DNA from: Pseudomonas sp. GM79
GTDB lineage: Bacteria; Pseudomonadota; Gammaproteobacteria; Pseudomonadales; Pseudomonadaceae
Length of the DNA stretch: 64,000 bases
Reading direction: 5' to 3'
Assembly (NCBI RefSeq): GCF_000282495.1
Contig: NZ_AKJE01000075.1
Coordinates: 1-64,000, forward strand
Position 1 is the stretch's first letter; every line of letters starts with the position of its first letter. The notes beneath the pieces are model-generated. The model was given only the letters and a program-made list of their open reading frames with translations. It had not been told where the DNA came from and made no database searches. A program made the position numbers and the translations under genes. Below, piece by piece: positions 1-7,973 of the stretch.

Positions 1-37
1 CGGCACAGTCAACATTGATGTTGCCTGACACATCGCC

Positions 38-62
38 TTCGCGAGCAAGCCCGCTCCCACAG
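38..62 (-). repeat. REP element, single copy visible
   Basis: One unit of the main REP family of this window (core GCGAGCAAGCCCGCTCCCAC on the plus strand). It probably pairs with a copy beyond the left edge. It lies upstream of the RidA-like gene. Confidence 0.8.
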
Positions 63-192
63 GTTTCGCGCTTTAACTGACTGGCATTGAGTCACGACGA
101 TGGGGCTGTAAACTGGCCGCATGGCTAATCTGGCCTGCTGCCAGCCGCCCCATACACAACCGCCCTTTACCACCTCAAGCACGAGAACCCTC

Positions 193-573
193 ATGGCAAA
201 TCGCGACATCACCTTTCTCCCCGACCCAGACCCGGAATCCATCTCCTCCGATGTCGCCGGTTTCGGCGGCCTGTTGGTCTCCACTCAAATCCCCACCCGC
301 GCCGACGGCAGTCTGGAGCTGGGTGGCATCACCGAGCAGAGTGAATGCACTCTGCAAGCGCTCAAGGTAGCGTTGGAGCTTGCCGGCAGTTCGATGGACC
401 GGATTCTGCATCTGACCATCTACCTCACTGACATGGCCGATCGCGCCGCTTTCAACGAAGTCTACAAGCGCTTCTTCACCAAGCCCTGGCCGGTTCGCGC
501 CGCCGTTGGCGTGGCCTCTCTGGCGGTCGAAGGTATGCGCGTGGAAGTTACCGCGATGGCGGCCAAGCGCTGA
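193..573 (+). CDS. RidA/YjgF/TdcF-family protein
   Basis: About 126 residues, the usual length for a RidA (Rid/YER057c/UK114) protein. The family folds as a trimer with active sites between subunits, and RidA itself hydrolyses reactive enamine/imine intermediates from PLP enzymes. Supporting stretches are GFGGLLVSTQIPTRADGSLE near the start, QALKVALELAGSSMDRILHLTIYL in the middle and WPVRAAVGVASLAVEGMRVEV at the end. The Arg in PVRAAVG occupies the position where RidA binds the substrate carboxylate. An in-frame ATG exists at 121, but the family begins close to MANRDITFL, so 193 is preferred; the SD is weak at both. It stands alone, convergent with the next gene. Substrate is unknown. Confidence 0.85.
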   Translation: MANRDITFLPDPDPESISSDVAGFGGLLVSTQIPTRADGSLELGGITEQSECTLQALKVALELAGSSMDRILHLTIYLTDMADRAAFNEVYKRFFTKPWPVRAAVGVASLAVEGMRVEVTAMAAKR

Positions 574-628
574 ATCTGCGGACTGATCCGGTGGCCCGGC
601 TCCAGCGAGCGGCTACCACCGGGCCATT

Positions 629-655
629 CCCGACGGCAGTTTTTGCGCCGTCGGG
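629..655. terminator. possible hairpin terminator between convergent genes
   Basis: Nine-base perfect arms CCCGACGGC / GCCGTCGGG flank a T-rich loop, between the ends of two convergent genes. There is no clear T tract after either arm, so this is only a candidate. Confidence 0.35.
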
Positions 656-682
656 CGATCCTCACCGGGACTCAAAAAGCGG

Positions 683-1666
683 CTATTTGACCAGCCGTTT
701 TTCCTTGGAAGGCCTATAGCCGAAGTACGAGCTATAGCACTTGCTGAAATGACTGGGCGACACAAAGCCACAGGCAACCAGCACGTCTACCTGGGACAGC
801 TCTGTGTGCTGAAGGAGTCGACGCGCTTCGGTGATGCGCAGCTCCATGTAATATCGCTGCGGCGTGGTCCCGAGTTGCTCCTTGAACAAGCGTTCGAGTT
901 GTCGCCGGGAACGGCCCGCGTAGACTGCCAGTTGCTCCAGCTCCAGAGGCTCTTCGAGGTTGGCGTCCATCAGCTTGACCACCTCTCGCAATGGCGCGCT
1001 CACACAGATATTTTCAGCCGGTTTGATGCGCCGATAACGAGACTCCTCGAAAGCAAGAATGTCCTCGATACCCTCGACCAGGGCTTTATCGTGCAGTTCC
1101 TTGATCCAGTCCAACGCCATATGAAATGCCCCAGAGGGACTGGACGCGGTGAGCCGGTCTCGATCAATCACATAGGGTTCACTGGTGACATGCGTCGACT
1201 TGGAGATTTCCGCGAGTGCGGGACGATGTTCGGGGTGAATGGCGCAACGGTATCCATCGAGCAAGCCTGCGCTGCCCAGGAACCATGCACCATTCCACAA
1301 CCCGGCCAGACTGACGCCCTGATCCGCCGCCGCTCGCAACAGGCTGATGAACTCATCAGTCGCCTTCAGTTCTGTCCGGTAGCCGCCGCAAATGACCAGC
1401 AGGTCCAGGTTGTGAATGGCTGAAGAATCGATACGTGCATCCGGCCGAATGACCAGGCCCAGATCGCTGATGACCTCCCCCTCATTCAAGCCGAACGTTC
1501 GGGAAGAGAACAACCCGGGGCGCAGCAGATTCGCGGTGACAATCGTGTCCAGCGCTTGCGTGAACGCGGGCAGCGAGAAATGCTCGAGCAGCAAAAAGCC
1601 TGCCCGAGTCATTCGAGCAGGCTCGCCAGGGTTTTCATTCAGATAGCGGAGGTTTTTCCCTTTCAT
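683..1666 (-). CDS. GlxA-type AraC-family transcriptional regulator (DJ-1/PfpI domain plus HTH)
   Basis: The N-terminal half is a DJ-1/PfpI-like domain (RAGFLLLEHFSLPAFTQALD, LVICGGYRTE, LAGLWNGAWFLGSAGLLDG). It has no catalytic Cys at the nucleophile elbow (WNGAWF), as expected for a regulatory sensor domain. The C-terminal ~100 residues carry two AraC helix-turn-helices (LEQLAVYAGRSRRQLERLFKEQ and QVDVLVACGFVSPSHFSKCYSSYFG). The closest functional class is the GlxA/ArgR/CdhR regulators of amino-acid and betaine catabolism. Starts at 1708 (GTG), 1666 or 1612 (ATG) are all possible; none has a well-spaced SD. It lies directly downstream of, and co-directional with, the large catabolic operon, so it may help control that operon. 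Confidence 0.85.
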   Translation of the reverse strand: MKGKNLRYLNENPGEPARMTRAGFLLLEHFSLPAFTQALDTIVTANLLRPGLFSSRTFGLNEGEVISDLGLVIRPDARIDSSAIHNLDLLVICGGYRTELKATDEFISLLRAAADQGVSLAGLWNGAWFLGSAGLLDGYRCAIHPEHRPALAEISKSTHVTSEPYVIDRDRLTASSPSGAFHMALDWIKELHDKALVEGIEDILAFEESRYRRIKPAENICVSAPLREVVKLMDANLEEPLELEQLAVYAGRSRRQLERLFKEQLGTTPQRYYMELRITEARRLLQHTELSQVDVLVACGFVSPSHFSKCYSSYFGYRPSKEKRLVK

Positions 1667-1802
1667 GCCTCCGCTGAATTGACGTCGTTCGATCAATGTT
1701 CGACCCACTCGGTTACGTTAGCCAATCTGTCATTTGGTGCGCTTGTAAAGCGTCATGCTACCTGCAGAAGCTCAAAAAGCCCTAGCACCATTATGCGACC
1801 GA

Positions 1803-2801
1803 TCAGGCCAGTTGAAAGCCGTGACGAAGCGGGTCTTTATCATCGACGAAAATGGTGTTGTGGCCGGTGATCTGCGCCCAGCCACCGATACTTGGCTTGA
1901 TACCGTCAAACGTTCCGACTTTTACCGATGCTTCGACTTTCCCTTCGAATATCGTCCCTATCAGGCTTTCATTGCGCAACGTATCGCCTACGTGCAACCG
2001 CCCCTTGGCAAACAGTTGGGCCATGCGCGCCGAGGTGCCGGTGCCACCCGGAGACCGATCAATCGCCTTGTCGCCGTAGAACACCGCACCACGTCCATCG
2101 GCTGCGGTGCTGTGTTGGTCGTCACACCAGATGACATGGTGGACGCCGCTGATCCCGCTGTTCTCGGGGTGCACGGGATCACAGACTTCTGCCAGCGCCG
2201 AGCGCAGTTTCTGGCTCAGGCCAACGAGGTCTGCCGTGGTCAGCCCTTGCAAGCCAGCCCAGTTCTCCTGCGGCTCGACCACCGCATAGAAATTACCGCC
2301 AAAGGCAATGTCCACAATAAGCTCTCCGACGCCGGGCACGTCCACCACCACGTCGGCGCTGTGCAGATAACTGGCGACGTTGAACAGACGAATAGAGTCA
2401 ACGAACTCACCGTTCATGGTGTAGTCGACATCTACGCGTCCGGCCGGCGTTTCGATCGCCAGTTTGCCGGGTTCCCGAGGCGTAACCAGGCCTTCTTCAA
2501 TGACCACGGTCGACAGCCCGATCGTGCCTGCCCCACACATCGGCAGACAGCCACTGACTTCAATGAACAAGGCACCAAAGTCACAATCATCACGCGTGGA
2601 CGGATAGATGATCACACCAGACATGATGTCGTGGCCCCTGGGCTCGAACATCAATGCGGTTCGCACCCAGTCATGATCGCGAACGAAAATCTCACGTCGT
2701 TCGGCCATCGAAACGGACGGCAACAAAGGCCCGCCGCCCGCCACCACCCGCACCGGGTTTCCGCACGCATGGGAGTCAATGCAGAAAAAGCTATGTCGCA
2801 T
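1803..2801 (-). CDS. proline racemase-superfamily protein with non-canonical active site
   Basis: 332 residues, full length for the proline racemase / 4-hydroxyproline epimerase / trans-3-hydroxyproline dehydratase superfamily. Seen: N-terminal FFCIDSHACGNPVRVVAGGGP, EPRGHDIMSG, LPMCGAGTIG with the first catalytic Cys at residue 89, AFGGNFYAVVE, and DRSPGGTGTSARM around residue 248. In canonical racemases and epimerases the second motif is DRSPCGTGT and in the dehydratases DRSPTGxG; here residue 252 is Gly (codon GGT, 2046-2048). The first motif, normally CGHG, is CGAG. Loss of the second acid/base and of the His makes two-base racemisation doubtful. A start at MRHSFFC fits the family and has GAAAGG upstream; the longer reading to 2891 overlaps the permease gene. 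It is the last gene of the transport and catabolic operon, 13 bp after the permease. Confidence 0.88.
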   Translation of the reverse strand: MRHSFFCIDSHACGNPVRVVAGGGPLLPSVSMAERREIFVRDHDWVRTALMFEPRGHDIMSGVIIYPSTRDDCDFGALFIEVSGCLPMCGAGTIGLSTVVIEEGLVTPREPGKLAIETPAGRVDVDYTMNGEFVDSIRLFNVASYLHSADVVVDVPGVGELIVDIAFGGNFYAVVEPQENWAGLQGLTTADLVGLSQKLRSALAEVCDPVHPENSGISGVHHVIWCDDQHSTAADGRGAVFYGDKAIDRSPGGTGTSARMAQLFAKGRLHVGDTLRNESLIGTIFEGKVEASVKVGTFDGIKPSIGGWAQITGHNTIFVDDKDPLRHGFQLA

Positions 2802-2814
2802 GCTGAAAACCCTT

Positions 2815-3666
2815 TCAGAGAAGTTTGCTTGGGGAATGACGCTGCAAAGCGCCGCGTGACAGACGATCCAGCAGCAGAGCAATAGCAACAATCGCCAAGC
2901 CGGCTCGAAGCCCTAATCCCATCTCCATCCTGGAGAGACCTCGGGTCACTTCAGCCCCAAGACCACCCGCCCCCACCAGACCTGCCAACACCACCATCGC
3001 CAGGGACATCAGGATGCATTGGTTCAGCCCCACTAACAGCGTGGGTGCGGCAGTCGGCAGTTCTATCTTGAACAGAATATCCCTTGGTGAAGCACCGGAC
3101 GCCTGGCCCAACTCCAGCAGATCCTTAGGCAGTTGCTTGAAGGCAAGGGTCGTCAACCTGAGCATTGGTGGAATGCCGTACACAATCGTCGCGATGATTG
3201 CCGGTACGCGCCCCAGGCTGAAGAGAATCACCGCGGGGATCAGGTAAACCCAAGGCGGCACCGTCTGCATGATGTTAAGAATCGGCAGAAAGGCTTCATC
3301 TACACGCTTCACACGGGCCGCCAGGACACCCAGCGGAAAAGCGATGGAGACCGATATCAAAACGGCCACGGATACCAGCGCAATCGTCTGAATGGAAGCG
3401 ACCCAGAGGCCAGAGAACAAGCAAAAAGCCAACATCAAAGCAGCGAAAACAGCGACTCGCTTGTTAGCGAAAAAGAACGCCGCAACAACGACAAGGCCAA
3501 TGAATAAATAAGGATGGGGAGCAAGCAGTGCCGTTTCAACGAAGCCGAGTATCGCCTCGATGACTTGGCTAATGCCCTTGAACAACCCGTGTAAATTAGC
3601 GTTCAGCCAGTCCACAGCGGGCGCCAGAAACTCGCCTGGAGAAAATTGGATGTCCATTGTAGTCAT
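2815..3666 (-). CDS. glycine betaine/proline-type ABC transporter permease (second)
   Basis: 283-residue inner-membrane protein of the ProW/OpuAB/ChoW class. Several hydrophobic segments are visible (LFIGLVVVAAFFF, AALMLAFCLFSGLW, LVSVAVLISVSIAFPLGVLAA), and the binding-protein-dependent permease EAA loop appears as LLELGQASGASPRDILFKIELPTAAPTLLVG. The start overlaps the previous permease stop by four bases, so the two permeases are translationally coupled and probably form a heterodimer with the ATPase at 4508-5626. Quaternary amines or proline-like solutes are the usual cargo of this class. Confidence 0.9.
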   Translation of the reverse strand: MTTMDIQFSPGEFLAPAVDWLNANLHGLFKGISQVIEAILGFVETALLAPHPYLFIGLVVVAAFFFANKRVAVFAALMLAFCLFSGLWVASIQTIALVSVAVLISVSIAFPLGVLAARVKRVDEAFLPILNIMQTVPPWVYLIPAVILFSLGRVPAIIATIVYGIPPMLRLTTLAFKQLPKDLLELGQASGASPRDILFKIELPTAAPTLLVGLNQCILMSLAMVVLAGLVGAGGLGAEVTRGLSRMEMGLGLRAGLAIVAIALLLDRLSRGALQRHSPSKLL

Positions 3667-4511
3667 TGCGCTTCTCCCATCCGAGACCGTGCAGCACTCT
3701 GCGCCAACCGATCCAGAATCATGGTCAGAATGACGATGGCAATGGCCGCGTTGATCGACTTGGCGATATCCAGTGTGCGTACCGCCCCATAGATGGATTC
3801 TCCCAACCCGCCAGAACCCACAATGCCGGCGATCACGACCATGCCGAATGCCATCATCAGGCTTTGATTAACACCGGCCATGATGCTTGGCATGGCGAAC
3901 GGTAACCGGATCTTGAAAAACATCTGCCACCGGGTGACGCCGCTGGCATCCCCCAGTTCGATGAACTCCTGTGGAGTCATGCGAATCCCCAGAGAGGTCA
4001 GCCGCATGGCCGGGGGCACGGCAACGATAAAGGTCGCCAACAGTGCGGTTGCCGGGCCGTAGCCGAGCAACGCAATTGCCGGCAACAGATAGATGTAAGG
4101 TGGCATGGTCTGGATCAGATCCAGAACCGGATCCACGACTCGATCAAATGACGGCGCAAGACCGGCCAACACACCCAATGGAATCGCAACAACCAGTGCC
4201 AACACTGTGGCGGTCAGTACCAAGGCAAGGGTACTCACCGTCTCCGGCCACAAGCCCATGACGTCGCAGAATATCAACGCCAGGCCTGTGAGAATCGCGA
4301 ATCGAACGCCAACCGCCCGCCAGCCGATCAAGGCCAGGACAATCGCGATGACGTAATAAGGGGGATAGGCAATACACCACAAAACGCTTTCGTAAACGCC
4401 CTTCAGCATCGTATTAGCGGTGTCGAACACAAACTCGCCGTTATCCATCAGCCATTCCAGGCTCGAGTCGACGGCCGAATCGAATTGGTTGGAAAAGTCA
4501 GGCGTGCTCAT
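3663..4511 (-). CDS. glycine betaine/proline-type ABC transporter permease (first)
   Basis: 282-residue paralogue of the next permease. An N-terminal extension of about 45 residues precedes the membrane segments (YYVIAIVLALIGWRAVG, LALVLTATVLALVVAIPLGVLAG). The EAA loop is FIELGDASGVTRWQMFFKIRLPFAMPSIMAG, followed by the conserved VVIAGIVGSGGLGE. Both ends overlap neighbours by four bases (ATPase upstream, second permease downstream), so the importer is tightly coupled. Two distinct ProW-like permeases are known for choline/betaine-type importers, whereas ProVWX uses a homodimer. Confidence 0.9.
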   Translation of the reverse strand: MSTPDFSNQFDSAVDSSLEWLMDNGEFVFDTANTMLKGVYESVLWCIAYPPYYVIAIVLALIGWRAVGVRFAILTGLALIFCDVMGLWPETVSTLALVLTATVLALVVAIPLGVLAGLAPSFDRVVDPVLDLIQTMPPYIYLLPAIALLGYGPATALLATFIVAVPPAMRLTSLGIRMTPQEFIELGDASGVTRWQMFFKIRLPFAMPSIMAGVNQSLMMAFGMVVIAGIVGSGGLGESIYGAVRTLDIAKSINAAIAIVILTMILDRLAQSAARSRMGEAQ

Positions 4512-5626
4512 GTTGACGCCTCCAGAACTGTGGCGCCTGACGAGGCCGCGAACTCATTCGGAATACCTTGAACGCCACGAAGCAGATCACGCAGCGTAAT
4601 GACGCCAACCACTGCGCCGTTATCGACGACAGCGAGTGCATCGCGGTCGGACTTCATCGTCAATCCGATCAGCTCGTTGATATCCGTGTCGGGCGAGGTT
4701 TTGGTCAGCTTGGAGATGTCGCAGCCAGGGTTCGCAACCTTGTAAGGCTCGACGGGCGTCATGACCGATTGAGCTTTGACCAGATGCAATCTGGAAATAC
4801 CTGCGACAAATTCCGCTACGTAGTCGTCAGCCGGGTTAAGGACAATGTCCTCGGCAGTACCCACCTGAATGATCGCGCCATCTTTCATGATCGCGATGCG
4901 GTCACCAATACGAATCGCCTCGTCCAGGTCGTGAGTAATGAATACCGCGGACTTGCCAAGCTCCTTGGTCAGCTGGCGGAACTCATCCTGCAACTGCCGA
5001 CGAATCAAGGGGTCAAGCGCACTGAACGGCTCATCCATCAAGATCACTTCAGGATCCGCCGTGATCGCCCGCGCCAGCCCCACCCGTTGTTGCATGCCAC
5101 CGGACAACTCGCTTGGGTAGCGCGACATCCAATCGCTCAAACCCACCTTGGCCAACGCCTGTTCGGCCACTTTGTAACGCTCGGCCTTGCCCACGCCCTG
5201 CACTTCCAGGCCGAACGCCGTGTTCTCCAGAACCGTGCGGTTAGGCAGCAAGGCGACGCTCTGAAAGACCATGCCGATATGCCGCGCCCTCACCTCCCGC
5301 AGCTGTGCGGGCGTCAGGGATGAAAGGTCTTTGCCTTTGACCAGAACCTTACCGGCGCTGGGTGTGATGAGTTTGTTCAGAAGCCTGATCAGAGTAGATT
5401 TGCCACTGCCCGACAATCCCATGATGCAAAAGATTTCTCCTCGGCGAACCTGGAGACTGACGTCGGAGACCCCGACTACGCAGCTGTAATTTTGCAGGAT
5501 CTGGGTCTTGGTCAGCCCCTGCTGAACGACAGCATTCATCGCAGCAGGTGCGGCTTTACCGAAGATTTTCCAGACTGACTGGCAATCTACCAGCACTTCG
5601 TTAGTGTCTATTTTGGCCGTTGTCAT
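4508..5626 (-). CDS. glycine betaine/proline-type ABC transporter ATP-binding protein with CBS domains
   Basis: 372 residues. Walker A GLSGSGKST, Q-loop MVFQSVALLPNRTVLEN, signature LSGGMQQRVGLARA, Walker B VILMDEPFSALDP and switch His ITHDLDEA are all intact. About 60 residues before Walker A resemble the ProV N-terminal extension (KIFGKAAPAAM). After the nucleotide-binding domain, DALAVVDNGAVVGVITLRDLLRGV matches a CBS repeat, the osmosensory regulatory part of OpuA/ProV proteins; only one CBS repeat is obvious. It powers uptake through the two downstream permeases. Confidence 0.92.
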   Translation of the reverse strand: MTTAKIDTNEVLVDCQSVWKIFGKAAPAAMNAVVQQGLTKTQILQNYSCVVGVSDVSLQVRRGEIFCIMGLSGSGKSTLIRLLNKLITPSAGKVLVKGKDLSSLTPAQLREVRARHIGMVFQSVALLPNRTVLENTAFGLEVQGVGKAERYKVAEQALAKVGLSDWMSRYPSELSGGMQQRVGLARAITADPEVILMDEPFSALDPLIRRQLQDEFRQLTKELGKSAVFITHDLDEAIRIGDRIAIMKDGAIIQVGTAEDIVLNPADDYVAEFVAGISRLHLVKAQSVMTPVEPYKVANPGCDISKLTKTSPDTDINELIGLTMKSDRDALAVVDNGAVVGVITLRDLLRGVQGIPNEFAASSGATVLEAST

Positions 5627-5705
5627 TTCGTAACCCGTCGAACCAGTTTTTGCTGGTTTCTCTAATTAAATCAAAGGGCGGCAGTGGCGGAGAAAAGTAC
5701 GTTCG

Positions 5706-6554
5706 TTATTTCTTTATATTTTCCCAGCGTTTCAAAAGCTCGGCATGGTTATCTGTCCAGCCTTTAATTGCCTGCTCCATGGTTTTGCCATCCTTGACCT
5801 CGCCGTTTATCGCGGTGATATCGGCAATCGGTACATATACGCTTGCCATAACTTCACGCGCGCGTGGGTAAGCTTTTGAGAAATCTTTGTGGCCAATCCA
5901 GTAATAACCTTGTGGTGGAGGGAAAATACCTTTTGGATCCTTGAGGAACTTCAGGTCAAACTTTTGCGCCATCCATGAAGGTTCCCAAACGGTGACAGCC
6001 ACCCACTCTTTACGATCGACAGCCGACTTCAACGCCGCGGTCATGGCCGCGGTACTGCCTTCCAGCAATTTCAGCTTGATGCCGTAGGCGTTGACCGCAT
6101 TGGTCGCATCGCTCATCAAACCCGAACCTGGCTCGATACCGATGATTTTGCCGCCGAACTTTTCAGCGTTGTCATTCAACTGCTCGACAGCATCGATATC
6201 CACATACTTGGGTACTGCAATACCCTGGTAGAGCCCGTAAGAAACCGGGGAGAGTTTTTCCAGACGGTTTTTGTTCTTGTTCCAATAATCGTTCGCCGCA
6301 TAGTCGGTTTGCGAAGCAAGTACCTGGATATCACCTTTACTTAATGCGGCGTAAGCAATACCCCATTCGGAAAACTCTATGACTTTTACGCTATAACCGG
6401 AGTCCTCAAGCACCTTCTTTGTTATACCGGTAATGGGCGTCAAGTCTTCCCATGAAAGTGTGCCCATGGTGATTGTTTTTTCTTCTGCGTGAACGGGCAA
6501 ACACATCATGCCAGCCACAGCGACAGCGCAGATTGCCTTCCAAATCTGTTTCAT
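5706..6554 (-). CDS. glycine betaine/proline-type ABC transporter substrate-binding protein
   Basis: 282 residues, OpuAC/ProX-like class. A cleavable signal peptide (MKQIWKAICAVAVAGMMCLPVHAEE) directs it to the periplasm. The mature protein starts TITMGTLSWEDLTPITGITKKVLED and contains several Trp/Tyr residues (EFSEWGIAYAALS, VTVWEPSWMAQKFDL, GYYWIGHKDF). Such aromatic cages typically grip quaternary ammonium groups by cation-pi contacts, which suggests a betaine- or proline-like ligand; this is inference. It lies 79 bp before the ATPase gene and 72 bp after the oxidoreductase gene, the two largest gaps in the operon. Confidence 0.9.
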   Translation of the reverse strand: MKQIWKAICAVAVAGMMCLPVHAEEKTITMGTLSWEDLTPITGITKKVLEDSGYSVKVIEFSEWGIAYAALSKGDIQVLASQTDYAANDYWNKNKNRLEKLSPVSYGLYQGIAVPKYVDIDAVEQLNDNAEKFGGKIIGIEPGSGLMSDATNAVNAYGIKLKLLEGSTAAMTAALKSAVDRKEWVAVTVWEPSWMAQKFDLKFLKDPKGIFPPPQGYYWIGHKDFSKAYPRAREVMASVYVPIADITAINGEVKDGKTMEQAIKGWTDNHAELLKRWENIKK

Positions 6555-6626
6555 GGCGAACTCCGATCTACGTTTACAACTAGAGATTAGGCCTTCATAG
6601 AATAAAAGCCGGTTGTTTGAAGCAAT

Positions 6627-7973
6627 TCAGCCCTCTCGCCCTGCTCTCAGTGCCTGCCAACGAATAACCGAGTTGACACCCAGCTTCGTCAATATCTTTG
6701 GCGGAAGCCTGCTCGGCCCTGGAGTACGACTGAAACTTTCTAAAACCCTCGAATGAGAGCCTGTGGCTAACTCAGCTGCCATCACGCCGGCCAAGGTGCT
6801 CTTGACCGTTCCCAGCCCATTTTCACAGCACGCCGAATACAGGTTTTCTTCTATCTCTCCAAACGCCGGGGCACTGTTATGGCTCAAGCAAAGGCGCCCA
6901 GCCCAACTGAATTCGAACGGAGTCGATTTCAATTCGGGAAAGCGCGCATCCAGAGAACGCCGTTGTTCTTCGGCGACTGCAGCAACCCGTCTCAGCGTCA
7001 CTTGAATACTGGGGTCATAGGTGAACTTGGTCCGAATGACGATTCGCGAGAGACCGTTTGAAGAAATTTTGCGAACGGTCGCGCCCATCGGATCCGCTGG
7101 TAACAAAGCCCATCGAGCCTTGCCTGTCACCGCTCTTTCAAACTCATCATGACTATAAGCAGCCGTCATCGACGCGTAGGTAAACACGTGCAGCAGGCGA
7201 CCTTGAAAATGGCCGAAGTCTTCGACATGACCGTTGACTGCGAGAATCACCTTGGGCGCATTAACAGCGCCACGATAAGATTTCGCCTTCCAGCTATTTC
7301 CCGTTCTGGACAACTCGATAATCGGCGACCGTTCATAAAGGCTGACGTTCTTATCCAGTCCGAAGGCGAGATCTCTAATGTATTGAGCCGGCTGAATCAT
7401 CACCGCGCCGGGCGTATACAGCCCGCTGTGGTAATAGCTGGAACCGGTGATCTCTTGCATCTGCGCGGCGTCCAGCAACTCGTACTGTTCACCAATGCTT
7501 TGAAGCGACTTGGCAAAATTGGCATTGAGCTTCATTCCACGCTCTGTTGCAGCCGCGTTTATCTTCCCCGAGGGATCAAAGGTCTCGGTAGACATGCCGT
7601 ATTCGCGGGCGGCTTCAGCTGCAAAAGCGATAGCAAAGCGGTTCTGGGCGATTTCCTGCGACGTTGCAGACTCACCGGCAACCGAATATTCCCCCGATGA
7701 AAGACTGTGCGGCACGTCGATCATGAAGCCAGAGTTTCTGCCTGCCGGCCCCTTCGCAACTTCATGGGCGTCAACGATCGCAATGCTATCGCCTGGGTGC
7801 AGTTGGGATAGCCTGCGAGCGGCGGAGAGACCGGCAAAGCCTGCACCGATAATCAGCCAGTCCGCCGTCACGTTCCCATCAAGCAGGCGGACAGGAGCCG
7901 TGCGTATGGAAATCGCCTCCCAACCTGAAACCCCGGTGTCGACCGGTAGGCGCTTGATGGTATGGGTGCTCAT
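6627..7973 (-). CDS. FAD-dependent amine/amino-acid oxidoreductase (DAO superfamily)
   Basis: 448 residues. After ~35 residues comes an FAD-binding Rossmann fold (DWLIIGAGFAGLSAARRL), then VAKGPAGRNSGFMID, the arrangement of the OrdL/PuuB/YgaF branch of the D-amino-acid-oxidase superfamily. C-terminal motifs include FEFSWAGRLCLSHNSAPAFGE and SACCENGLGTVKSTLAGVMAAELA, which resemble the FAD/substrate cap. It probably oxidises a secondary amine or amino acid taken up by the adjacent importer to an imine. The stop overlaps the aldehyde dehydrogenase gene by four bases. By analogy with hydroxyproline catabolism it would sit between the racemase-like protein and the lyase, but the substrate is not shown. 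Confidence 0.87.
   Translation of the reverse strand: MSTHTIKRLPVDTGVSGWEAISIRTAPVRLLDGNVTADWLIIGAGFAGLSAARRLSQLHPGDSIAIVDAHEVAKGPAGRNSGFMIDVPHSLSSGEYSVAGESATSQEIAQNRFAIAFAAEAAREYGMSTETFDPSGKINAAATERGMKLNANFAKSLQSIGEQYELLDAAQMQEITGSSYYHSGLYTPGAVMIQPAQYIRDLAFGLDKNVSLYERSPIIELSRTGNSWKAKSYRGAVNAPKVILAVNGHVEDFGHFQGRLLHVFTYASMTAAYSHDEFERAVTGKARWALLPADPMGATVRKISSNGLSRIVIRTKFTYDPSIQVTLRRVAAVAEEQRRSLDARFPELKSTPFEFSWAGRLCLSHNSAPAFGEIEENLYSACCENGLGTVKSTLAGVMAAELATGSHSRVLESFSRTPGPSRLPPKILTKLGVNSVIRWQALRAGREG

Noticed and set aside
1755..2885. 376-residue plus-strand frame opposite the racemase-like gene
   Set aside because: Shadow frame; the minus-strand product matches the proline racemase family over its whole length.
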